Origin: Pseudomonadota bacterium
GTDB lineage: Bacteria > Pseudomonadota > Gammaproteobacteria > Burkholderiales > Burkholderiaceae_C
Assembly (NCBI GenBank): GCA_022566735.1
Contig: JADFIG010000005.1
Location: 119,821-183,820 of the forward strand
Direction of reading: 5' to 3'
DNA: 64,000 nt
The first letter of the stretch is position 1. Each line of letters begins with the position of its first letter. The translations under genes were made by a program, and so were the position numbers. This document shows positions 57,759 through 64,000 of the stretch, piece by piece. Under the pieces are notes generated by a model. That model was not told the DNA's origin. It saw only the letters and a program-made list of their open reading frames with translations, and did not search any database.

Positions 57759-59296
57759 GGGGTGAGGCCTCCGCGCTGTGCCAGGCCCAGCAGCTTGTGC
57801 AGGCGCGGGCTGTGGCGGCCCAGCATGGCCAGGTCGTCCGCATCCCAGGCCCCGAGGTGCAGCGATGCCAGCAGGAACATCACGCCGAAGGCAAGGCAGG
57901 CCAGGGCCGCCAGCCACAGCGGGCTGCCGGCCGGCAGGGCCACGGCGACGATCCAGAAAGGCAGGCAGGCCGCCGCCCACTGGCGCAGCACGTGCTGGAG
58001 CGGGAAGCGGATGCGCAGCGCGACGTGGGCGATGCCGACCACGATGAGGTAGGTGCTGACGTTGCCGACGAACACCGAGATCAGCGCGCCTTCGTAGCCC
58101 AGCCAGGGCACGAAGGCGAAGGCACTGGCCACGGAGATGGCCGAGGACAGGCCGATGAACCCCAGGCGTGCGCGGAGGAGGTCGGTGGCGATGAAGGCGG
58201 CGGAGTAGGCGGCATGGGGCAGCAGCAGCCCACCGACCAGGGCCATGACCCGCAAGGCCGGGACGACATCCCGGTAGGCCTGTCCGTACAGCAGCGTCAC
58301 CAGCGGCTCGGCGACCAGGCTGGCACAGGCCGCCACCCCGATGCCGACGAACTGGTAGAAGCGCACCGAGCCGGCGAAGATGCGCTGGACCTGGTCCCGG
58401 CCGCCCTCGGCGCCGGCCCGCGACATGAAGGGCAGCAGCATCGAGGAGAACCCGGAGGTCAGCAGGTCCAGCCCGCTGCGCGACAGCGTGGAGGCGATGC
58501 TGTAGTACCCCACGCAGGCCGTCAGCGACTGCTGCCCCAGCAGGTAGGTGTCGACGGACCGGGTCGACAGCAGACCCACCAGGGCAAAGGCCATGTTCCA
58601 GCCCAGCGCCCGCCTCACCCGGGCCTGCAGGTCGGCGGGCAGCGGGGTGGCGTCAGCGGCCCTGGGCTGCAGGTCCTGACGGTGCATCAGCCACAGCGCC
58701 AGCAGCGGGTGGGCCAGCGATGCGGCCAGGAACAGCAGCAGGTAGGCATCCAGGCCCTGGTGCGTGAGGAAGAGCGCGCCGCTGAGCAGCATGCTCGCCA
58801 GGCCGATGGCGCTGGTGCTCAGGGCCTCGGTCTGGAACACCGCGTGGCCCTTGGAGGCAGACACCTCGAACATGTAGACCGACTTGAGTGCCGCGCACAC
58901 CAGCGTGAAGCCCAGGTAGAGGTGGATGCGGCTGCCCACCTCGCGCGGGTAGACCTCGGGCTGCAGCAGGGTCGCCCCCAGCACGAGGCCCAGCACGGCC
59001 AGGCCCAGCCACAGCAGGCGCCGCAGCCAGGCGTGCAGCGCGCGTGCCTGGCGCACCTGGCCGGCCCCGACGGCTTCGGCCACGAAACGGATGACGGTGA
59101 TGTTGAGCGCACCCGTGGCCAGGCTGACGGCCAGCCCGACCATCCACAGCAGGTAGGCGTAGACGCCGTATTCCTGGGGTGGCAGCCCGCGGGTGATGAA
59201 GACGCTGCTGACGAAGCCGGTGAGGAAGCTCAGCTGGGTGGACAGCGTCATCCACTTGGCGGCGGTGAACGCGGAGGGCGTCGATGCGGCTGGCAT
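57755..59296 (-). CDS. oligosaccharide flippase (Wzx-like, MOP superfamily)
   Basis: A 513-residue membrane protein with about 12-14 hydrophobic helices and the polysaccharide-biosynthesis pattern (MTLSTQLSFLTGFVSSVFITRGLPPQEYGVYAYLLW near 16-51; LTSGFSSMLLPFMSRAGAEG near 285). Expected to move undecaprenyl-linked oligosaccharides across the inner membrane. Forms a two-gene unit with the GT32-like gene. No polymerase (Wzy) or chain-length protein is adjacent, so the glycan type is unclear. Confidence 0.87.
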   Translation of the reverse strand: MPAASTPSAFTAAKWMTLSTQLSFLTGFVSSVFITRGLPPQEYGVYAYLLWMVGLAVSLATGALNITVIRFVAEAVGAGQVRQARALHAWLRRLLWLGLAVLGLVLGATLLQPEVYPREVGSRIHLYLGFTLVCAALKSVYMFEVSASKGHAVFQTEALSTSAIGLASMLLSGALFLTHQGLDAYLLLFLAASLAHPLLALWLMHRQDLQPRAADATPLPADLQARVRRALGWNMAFALVGLLSTRSVDTYLLGQQSLTACVGYYSIASTLSRSGLDLLTSGFSSMLLPFMSRAGAEGGRDQVQRIFAGSVRFYQFVGIGVAACASLVAEPLVTLLYGQAYRDVVPALRVMALVGGLLLPHAAYSAAFIATDLLRARLGFIGLSSAISVASAFAFVPWLGYEGALISVFVGNVSTYLIVVGIAHVALRIRFPLQHVLRQWAAACLPFWIVAVALPAGSPLWLAALACLAFGVMFLLASLHLGAWDADDLAMLGRHSPRLHKLLGLAQRGGLTP

Positions 59297-59338
59297 GGCG
59301 CGGCGAGCCCTGGTGGGGCGGCAGGCGAGGCGCTCGCC

Positions 59339-59968
59339 TCAGACCAGCCCGTTGCGGATGGCGTAGACCGTCAGCTCGGAGTTGTTGGTCAGGCCCAGCT
59401 TCTCCAGCACGCGGGCCCGGTAGACGCTCACCGTCTTGGGACTCAGCAGCAACTGCTCGGCGATGTCGGACAGGCGCTTGCCCGAGGCGATCATCACCAG
59501 CGTCTGCAGCTCGCGGTCGGAGAGCTTCTGGTGGGCGTCTTCCTGGGCGGGCGTGGTCAGGTTGTCGACCAGCATCTGCGCCATCTCGGGGGTGACGTAC
59601 TTGCGGCCCTGCGAGACGGTGCGCACCGCCGCGACGATCTGCGCGGCGTCGCTGCCCTTGTTGAGGTAGCCGCTGGCGCCTGCCTTGAGCGCGCGCATGG
59701 CGTACTGGTCCTCGGGGTACATGGACACCACCAGCACCTTCACCGGGTTGCCCTCTTCCTTGAGCACGTGCAGCACGTCCAGGCCGCTGCGCCCGGGCAG
59801 GTTGATGTCCAGCACCAGGACGTCGCAGCTCTTTTCGCGCAGCAGGGTGCGCAACTCGCCGTAGTCGGCGGCCTCGCCCACGACGTCGATGTCGGCGACA
59901 TCGGCCAGCGTGTCGCGGATGCCCCGGCGGATGAGGGCGTGGTCGTCGCAGAGGATGACTTTGATCAT
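59339..59968 (-). CDS. NarL/FixJ-type response regulator
   Basis: A 209-residue regulator: receiver with acidic pair ILCDDH at 5-10, phospho-acceptor Asp in LVLDINLPGRSGLDVL near 54, Lys in YLNKGSD near 104, and a LuxR-type HTH (LSDRELQTLVMIASGKRLSDIAEQLLLSPKTVSVYRARVLEKLG near 148-191, given as positions). The start overlaps the stop of the kinase upstream by 4 bases, so the pair is coupled. Targets unknown. Confidence 0.94.
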   Translation of the reverse strand: MIKVILCDDHALIRRGIRDTLADVADIDVVGEAADYGELRTLLREKSCDVLVLDINLPGRSGLDVLHVLKEEGNPVKVLVVSMYPEDQYAMRALKAGASGYLNKGSDAAQIVAAVRTVSQGRKYVTPEMAQMLVDNLTTPAQEDAHQKLSDRELQTLVMIASGKRLSDIAEQLLLSPKTVSVYRARVLEKLGLTNNSELTVYAIRNGLV

Positions 59969-61191
59969 AGTTTGCCCCAGGCGGTCGGGTCGTCAGGGTC
60001 GTCGTGGTCGAGGCTGCCGATGTCGCCGTCCAGCCCGGGCAACAGCCGGTCGATGAAGCCGTTTTCCGGGCCCGACAGCGGGACCGACAGGATCAGCGTG
60101 GTGCCGTCGGGCTTGCTGCTGATGTCCACCCAGCCGCCCACCGTCTCCGCGCGTTCATGCAGGCCGCGGATGCCGAAGGACCGCGCCTTGGCCAGGTCCT
60201 CGGCACTGAGGCCTCGGCCATTGTCGGTCACTTCGATGGACAGGACGCCGCCGGCCTGCGAGACATCGACACTCACCTTGGTGGCCTGTGCGTGTTTGGA
60301 GACATTCGTCAGCGCTTCCTGCGCGAAACGGTAGGCCACCAGGGGCACGCCGGGGGCCAGCTGCATCGACTCGTGGCTGGTGCGGAAGGTGGTGTCCAGG
60401 CCGGTGCGCTTGCCGAAGCGGTCGGTCATCCATTGGAGCGCGGCCACCAGGCCCTGCTCCAGGATGGCCGGGCGCAGGTTGTGCATGATGCGCTGGCTGG
60501 CCTCGTGGGCGTGGTTGACCGACTCCAGCGCCTGTGCCACGCGCTCGGCGATCTCGGGCGTGGGCGCGTGACGGGCCATCCAGGCCAGGTCGAACTTCAC
60601 GGCCGTCAGCGCACCGCCGACATCGTCGTGGATCTCGCGGGCGATGGCCGCGCGCTCCTGCTCGATGCTGGTCTGCAGGTGCTGGGCCAGTTCGCGCAGC
60701 TGCTGGCGCGAGCGGTTCAGGGCGTGGTCGGCGCGCTGCTTGGCGATGCGGGTGCGGTTGGCCTCGATGGCCAGCAGGGCGGCCGGCGCCAGGCGGGCGA
60801 GGTTGCTTTTGAGCAGGTAGTCGTTGGCGCCATTGCGCATGGCCTGCACGGCGATGTCTTCGCCGATCTCGCCCGACACCAGGATGAAAGGCACCAGCTT
60901 GCCCAGCGAGCGCACTTTCTCCAGCGCCGCCAGGCCGGAGTAGCCCGGCAGGTTGTAGTCGGAGAGGATGAGGTCCCAGTCGTCGTCGGCCAGCGCCTCG
61001 ATGAGCGCGGATTCGGTCTCGACGCGGTGGATGTCGGCCTCGATGCCTCCGCGCATCAGGTGGGCGGCCACCAGGGCGTGGTCCCCCTCGTTGTCTTCCA
61101 GGTGCAGCACTTTCAGCTGCACGGGTTGCTGGCCGGGCTGCACGGGGGCGGGCGCGGGCGGACGGGCGGGTGAGAACTCTGGCACGGACAA
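59965..61191 (-). CDS. receiver-containing HisKA_3 sensor kinase
   Basis: A 408-residue soluble protein with an N-terminal receiver (LHLEDNEGDHAL near 30, phospho-acceptor Asp in LILSDYNLPGYSGL near 78, Lys in YLLKSNL near 128), a coiled linker, a HisKA_3 domain (AAIAREIHDDVGGALTAVKFDLAW near 186-209, His193 approx.) and a HATPase (QEALTNVSKHAQATKVSVDV near 290, DNGRGLS near 320, GIRGLHERAETVGG near 340). Having the receiver before the kinase suggests its activity is set by another kinase. Start is TTG 61191 with AAGGA 7 bases upstream; GTG 61185 is an alternative. Confidence 0.9.
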   Translation of the reverse strand: MSVPEFSPARPPAPAPVQPGQQPVQLKVLHLEDNEGDHALVAAHLMRGGIEADIHRVETESALIEALADDDWDLILSDYNLPGYSGLAALEKVRSLGKLVPFILVSGEIGEDIAVQAMRNGANDYLLKSNLARLAPAALLAIEANRTRIAKQRADHALNRSRQQLRELAQHLQTSIEQERAAIAREIHDDVGGALTAVKFDLAWMARHAPTPEIAERVAQALESVNHAHEASQRIMHNLRPAILEQGLVAALQWMTDRFGKRTGLDTTFRTSHESMQLAPGVPLVAYRFAQEALTNVSKHAQATKVSVDVSQAGGVLSIEVTDNGRGLSAEDLAKARSFGIRGLHERAETVGGWVDISSKPDGTTLILSVPLSGPENGFIDRLLPGLDGDIGSLDHDDPDDPTAWGKL

Positions 61192-61367
61192 GCTCAGATC
61201 CTTCGATTTACGCCAAGTTTTGCCGCGTCATTGAGGGCATCTCCTGGCCGGGAATGGGAAAAATTCTAACAACCGGCCAAGGCAGGTGGCCTGATCTCTC
61301 AAAACCCTCAGGATCGCCGCGAATCTGCCGACAACCCCCTGTCACAACCTGGTTGAGTGGAGCCACG

Positions 61368-61817
61368 ATGAGCCACGACGAAACCGTCGCGTCCCCGCCC
61401 CCCGAGATGCCGCTGCTGTTTGCCACCGAGCTTCAGGACCACCTGATGACGGCCAGCAACGACCTCGAGCGCCTGCAGCGCTTGCTGGACGACGCCTGCC
61501 TGGCCCTCATGGAAGGGTTCCACGACTCGGCCGGCCAGCTTGGCAGTGTGATCGACCAGGGCCACGAGATCACGCCCCACCTGCACGAGGTGCGCCAGAC
61601 GCTGTTCAAGGCCGTCACGGCGCTGCAGTTCCAGGACATGGCCACGCAACTGATCGCCCACACGAACAAACGTTTGCGCAACTGTGCCGACCAGATCGCC
61701 CGCGATGCCATGGGCGACGACGACCCGGATGGCGCCGCAGTGGTGGAGGAGGGGCCGCTCAAGCCCAACCCCGTCACCCAGGACGAGATGGATGCCGGCT
61801 CGGTGGAGCTGTTCTGA
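61368..61817 (+). CDS. chemotaxis-locus protein with CheZ-like FQD motif
   Basis: A 149-residue, mostly helical acidic protein. The segment TALQFQDMATQLIAHTNKRLRNCADQI near 84-110 resembles the active-site helix of the CheZ phosphatase (FQDxTGQxI pattern), and the protein ends in an acidic tail with ELF. It stands directly before cheY and cheA, as in related Burkholderiales gene orders. It may dephosphorylate CheY-P, but it is shorter than true CheZ and the assignment is tentative. Confidence 0.65.
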   Translation: MSHDETVASPPPEMPLLFATELQDHLMTASNDLERLQRLLDDACLALMEGFHDSAGQLGSVIDQGHEITPHLHEVRQTLFKAVTALQFQDMATQLIAHTNKRLRNCADQIARDAMGDDDPDGAAVVEEGPLKPNPVTQDEMDAGSVELF

Positions 61818-61916
61818 ACCCTGACAAAAGGGCTAAAGAACGTCTCCCACCTGCCGAAATCCGAAAAAGTTGCAAAGCCTGCCACAAGCACAGTTCATCA
61901 AGTACCGGAGAGCGAC

Positions 61917-62278
61917 ATGCACTCGATTCTTGCCGTCGACGATTCCGCATCCATGCGTCAAATGGTTTCCTTCACGCTGAAAAGCGCTGGCTACACCGTG
62001 ATCGAAGCCGTGGATGGACAGGATGCCTGGGAGAAGGCCGGCGGCCGCAGTTTTGACCTGGTGCTGACCGACCAGAACATGCCCCGCATGGACGGCATCA
62101 GCCTGACCAGGAAACTGCGAGAAACCGCAAGTTCAAGGCCACCCCCATCCTGATCCTGACCACCGAGTCCAGCGACCAGATGAAGCAGGCCGGCCGCGCC
62201 GCCGGCGCCACGGGCTGGCTGGTCAAGCCGTTCGACCCGACCAAGCTGATCGAAGTGATCGGCAAGGTCATCCGCTGA
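61917..62278 (+). pseudogene. cheY: CheY-type response regulator, broken by a one-base frameshift
   Basis: The first 69 codons encode a typical single-domain CheY (ILAVDDSASMRQMVSFTLKSAGY; phospho-acceptor Asp in LVLTDQNMPRMDG near 55). At 62121-62124 the run GAAACC appears to lack one A compared with the expected GAA-AAC; the ORF then stops at 62153. Reading from 62126 in the other frame restores the rest of the family sequence (RKFKATPILILTTESSD, GWLVKPFDPTKLIEVIGKVIR) to TGA 62276. The two pieces together make 120 residues, the normal length. Either a recent inactivating deletion or a homopolymer sequencing error. Operon position between the CheZ-like gene and cheA is normal. Confidence 0.88.
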
Positions 62279-62306
62279 AGCCGGTTCCGGACACGGGAGC
62301 ACCGCC

Positions 62307-62474
62307 ATGGGTGACATGACCACCGAAGGCGCCAGCATCAGTGCTGGCATCGATCTCAGCCAGTTCTACCAGGTCTTCTTCGAGGAAGCCGGCGAGAACC
62401 TCGACAACATGGAGCAGCTTCTGCTGAACCTGAATGTCGACGAGGCTGACGACGAAGAACTGAACGCCATCTTG
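62307..62474 (+). pseudogene. cheA: CheA histidine kinase, 5' fragment cut inside the Hpt domain
   Basis: The first ~55 codons match the start of a CheA (IDLSQFYQVFFEEAGENLDNMEQLLLNL, then ADDEELNAI). In intact proteins this is followed by FRCAHS with the phospho-accepting histidine; here the match ends at about base 62473 and foreign sequence follows (the frame runs on ten codons to a stop at 62504). The Hpt histidine, dimerisation, kinase and CheW-like domains are absent from the window. The cut coincides with the drop in GC content and with the truncated end of the SIR2-like gene on the other strand. Confidence 0.85.
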
Positions 62475-63453
62475 CCAATACCTGCGTATCGGGATCGACG
62501 ATAACCACTCGCTCCAGCCGCTCCGCTTGAAAATTGCTGAACATCGAATATGCCATCTGATCGGCATCGGGTAAGGAGTAGCCAACAATGACAATTTCTT
62601 TGGTCTCATAGAGATACTCGTACGCACGAGTCCAGAGATAACGAAACAACTTGATTTCAGAGATTGGCTTCGCCGGGAGCGGCGGAATAATCAACGGCGA
62701 GACATCATCATCTGGCATCGGGAGTTTTCGGCCGCCCAACCAAACCTCCGGTATCTCGAAAGGGTCTTCTTCATTGCCACGCGCTGAGCCCTCAATAATC
62801 CTCCTGAAGCTTTTCGCGCTGCAACGCCAGTTTGACGAGCCGTGTAATTTGAGAAGAACAGGGAAATTTTGATTGTGTTTGCGAACTCGATCTCGGCGTT
62901 CGCGTAGAGTGTCGAAATATAGGTCGCCCTGCTTAAATTTTTTGAGGAGAAGATTGTCTAGAAGAGTATCGTAGTTAAAAGTAATAATCCGTGAACGAAT
63001 ACTGTGGTCTGAGTCAACTGGAAAAGCCCAATCTGAGAATCGTGTATACAGCTTGGTTCCGTTCTGACGGCACCGGCGTAGAATCGCGCAAGTCAAATGT
63101 GATATTAGATTCATCCATTCATGGGGCGGAATCGATTCGCGCAAGCGCCTTGGATGGATCGCATGGATAAACTCAAGATTTCCCAAGTGTAGAAGGATCG
63201 CTCGTTCTAGGCCGAGGCTCACAAATGAAGTGTCGTGGCGCCACGCCCGTATGATCTTGTCACGAGCATCGGCTACCCAATAGGGTCTTTCGAGATCGAC
63301 GCTTGTGATTCGCTGACAAAAATGTGCGTCTAAGGGCGCCTCATAGGTACTAAGCGAGTCGCCTTTTGATTGCACTTGTGACGCCGCATAAGATGCGCCG
63401 GCGCCCAGGACGAAGACTCGATTGAGCTTCTTGCGCTTAGATTTATTCCTCAA
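62356..63453 (-). CDS. SIR2-like domain protein, 3' end replaced at the junction
   Basis: A 365-codon frame whose first ~327 residues form a SIR2_2-type NAD-binding fold: VFVLGAGASYA at 13-23, IITFNYDTLLDNLL at 156-169, LLKLHGSSNW at 200-209, IVIVGYSLPDADQMAYSMF at 287-305 and VVIVDPD at 316-322. Residues ~328-365 are simply antisense cheA, so the native C-terminus is missing. SIR2-like proteins of this kind are often NAD-consuming effectors in phage defence (for example in Thoeris, DSR or SIR2-HerA systems); no partner gene is in view. The start is TTG 63453 with a weak ribosome site. GC content is far below the chromosome. Confidence 0.78.
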   Translation of the reverse strand: MRNKSKRKKLNRVFVLGAGASYAASQVQSKGDSLSTYEAPLDAHFCQRITSVDLERPYWVADARDKIIRAWRHDTSFVSLGLERAILLHLGNLEFIHAIHPRRLRESIPPHEWMNLISHLTCAILRRCRQNGTKLYTRFSDWAFPVDSDHSIRSRIITFNYDTLLDNLLLKKFKQGDLYFDTLRERRDRVRKHNQNFPVLLKLHGSSNWRCSAKSFRRIIEGSARGNEEDPFEIPEVWLGGRKLPMPDDDVSPLIIPPLPAKPISEIKLFRYLWTRAYEYLYETKEIVIVGYSLPDADQMAYSMFSNFQAERLERVVIVDPDTQVLARWRSVLRRQPRRHSGSAEAAPCCRGSRRLPRRRPGRTG

Positions 63454-63545
63454 GACCTCGGCCTATTTCCGCTGTCGGTGCTTATCGAACCGGCGTTGAC
63501 CGGCCGGCAACAACGCTAGACGATTCCGACTCTGCTCCTAAAGTA

Positions 63546-63560
63546 TGCCGCCAGGCGGCA
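63546..63560. repeat. short perfect palindrome
   Basis: TGCCGCC-A-GGCGGCA in the 114-base space between the SIR2-like gene and the lipoprotein gene. It could be a terminator stem or an element end; there is no T tract. Confidence 0.4.
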
Positions 63561-63567
63561 CATGGGG

Positions 63568-63753
63568 TCAATTAGGCCAGGCTGTTGCCGATCCAGGTGA
63601 ACGGCCAGTTTCTGCTTCCGCAAGGGTATTACCAATGATGGATTCTTGAATCTCAGCCGCGGTGAGAAATCTGTTTTTGGCTGGTGTGACACAGGCGGAA
63701 AACAAGCAAACAGAGAGAAGACAACACCCGACTTTCATCTGTTCACGATTCAT
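63568..63753 (-). CDS. small putative lipoprotein, possibly truncated
   Basis: A 61-residue protein with a signal sequence and lipobox (CCLLSVCLFSAC, Cys21) followed by AKNRFLTAAEIQESIIGNTL, a stretch like the start of several larger exported proteins that read LTAAEI..xIIGNT. The remaining residues (ETGRSPGSATAWPN) do not look like a domain, so the gene is probably cut or frameshifted. GAGG precedes ATG 63753; ATG 63738 is an alternative start. Confidence 0.55.
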   Translation of the reverse strand: MNREQMKVGCCLLSVCLFSACVTPAKNRFLTAAEIQESIIGNTLAEAETGRSPGSATAWPN

Positions 63754-63797
63754 GGGAACCTCATAAGTGGCCGTCTCTTAGAATAGACTCTTTTTGA

Positions 63798-63881
63798 TAT
63801 ACCCACCGAGGGGTGACCAAGCTCTACGACCGCACCAGCGAGACCATCACGCTCGACGAAATCGAGAAGATCGCTATCTAA
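63798..63881 (+). pseudogene. C-terminal remnant of a tyrosine recombinase (integrase)
   Basis: The frame YTHRGVTKLYDRTSETITLDEIEKIAI followed by TAA, read from just after an in-frame stop at 63795-63797, resembles the end of XerD-like integrases, where the catalytic tyrosine lies in T-x-x-Y-D-R. Everything upstream of about 27 codons is missing. This is a decayed or recombined integrase end, consistent with island DNA. Confidence 0.6.
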
Positions 63882-63953
63882 AATCCGGTTTCTCGAGGAA
63901 TAGCATTATACCCACTCGCTCCTCTACCCTTCTCGTTGAAGGAGATCCACGAT

Positions 63954-64000
63954 ATGTCCGACGTCGCGAAACTCACAGAAGCCGTTGAACGACTTGCCAC
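63954..64000 (+). CDS. start of an unidentified gene, cut by the window edge
   Basis: GAAGGAGA followed 8 bases later by ATG opens a frame MSDVAKLTEAVERLA that continues past base 64000. Too short to recognise. Bases 63,882-63,953 between the integrase remnant and this start hold no other feature. Confidence 0.5.
   Translation, partial: MSDVAKLTEAVERLA

Larger units (their letters stand above)
62474..64000. mobile_element. low-GC island segment joined to the chemotaxis locus
   Basis: From the point where cheA homology ends to the window edge, GC falls to roughly 45-50% by eye and codon use changes. It contains the SIR2-like gene, a small lipoprotein gene, a tyrosine-recombinase remnant and the start of an unknown gene. 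No terminal repeats or attachment site were identified; the right boundary is outside the window. Confidence 0.6.

Overview
The window looks like a high-GC betaproteobacterial chromosome. Gene content points to Burkholderiales, most like the Sphaerotilaceae/Comamonadaceae side: two Burkholderia-type trimeric porins, a PEP-CTERM surface protein, type IV pilus assembly genes, a PHB-depolymerase-type esterase, and tightly packed genes with ATGA overlaps. The genus is inference. From 1 to about 62,470 the DNA is uniformly GC-rich. From about 62,474 to the right edge GC drops sharply (roughly 45-50% by eye) and the gene content changes.

Layout. 1-469: 3' end of dnaE. 470-5,993 (minus): a probable carboxylate-use cluster of acyl-CoA ligase, DUF485 protein, ActP symporter and acyl-CoA dehydrogenase. 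6,166-8,978: PAS hybrid histidine kinase and OmpR-type regulator. 9,049-10,274: a LexA box touching the start of a PA0069-type radical SAM gene. 10,347-17,815: argG, ppnP, a CsgG-like lipoprotein and exported partner, murB, YajQ-family protein, a retropepsin-like protease, a metallo-hydrolase and an RsuA-family pseudouridine synthase. 17,828-22,473: ribF-ileS-lspA. 22,585-30,220: aminotransferase, membrane proteins, PEP-CTERM protein, DMT exporter, rhomboid protease, tRNA-Leu(CAA), cysM, a TusA-family gene and ruvB. 30,437-33,102: two porins. 33,245-37,568: lysA-lptM facing cyaY, then the PBP1A gene. 37,811-43,603: pilMNOPQ-aroK. 43,581-47,372 (minus): valS-galU. 47,668-55,096: uspA, a YqjD/E/K-like trio, a beta-CASP metallo-hydrolase, esterase, DUF1275 protein and uvrD. 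55,252-59,296: dps and a small glycan locus (GT2, GT32-like, flippase). 59,339-61,191: NarL-type regulator and receiver-kinase. 61,368-62,474: the start of a chemotaxis locus.

Most of the window is housekeeping. The unusual part is the right end. cheY carries a one-base frameshift. cheA stops inside its first (Hpt) domain at about 62,474, exactly where low-GC DNA begins. That DNA holds a SIR2-like gene cut at the same point, a short lipoprotein gene and the last codons of a tyrosine recombinase. This fits a genomic island or rearrangement breakpoint within a chemotaxis operon, although a misassembled contig joint is not excluded.

Smaller themes: lysine/alanine/proline low-complexity tails on four unrelated proteins (ArgG at both ends, IleS, the CsgG-like lipoprotein, Dps); several genes whose -10-like hexamer ends only 7-8 bases before the start codon, suggesting leaderless mRNAs; and repeated/hairpin elements upstream of the first porin.
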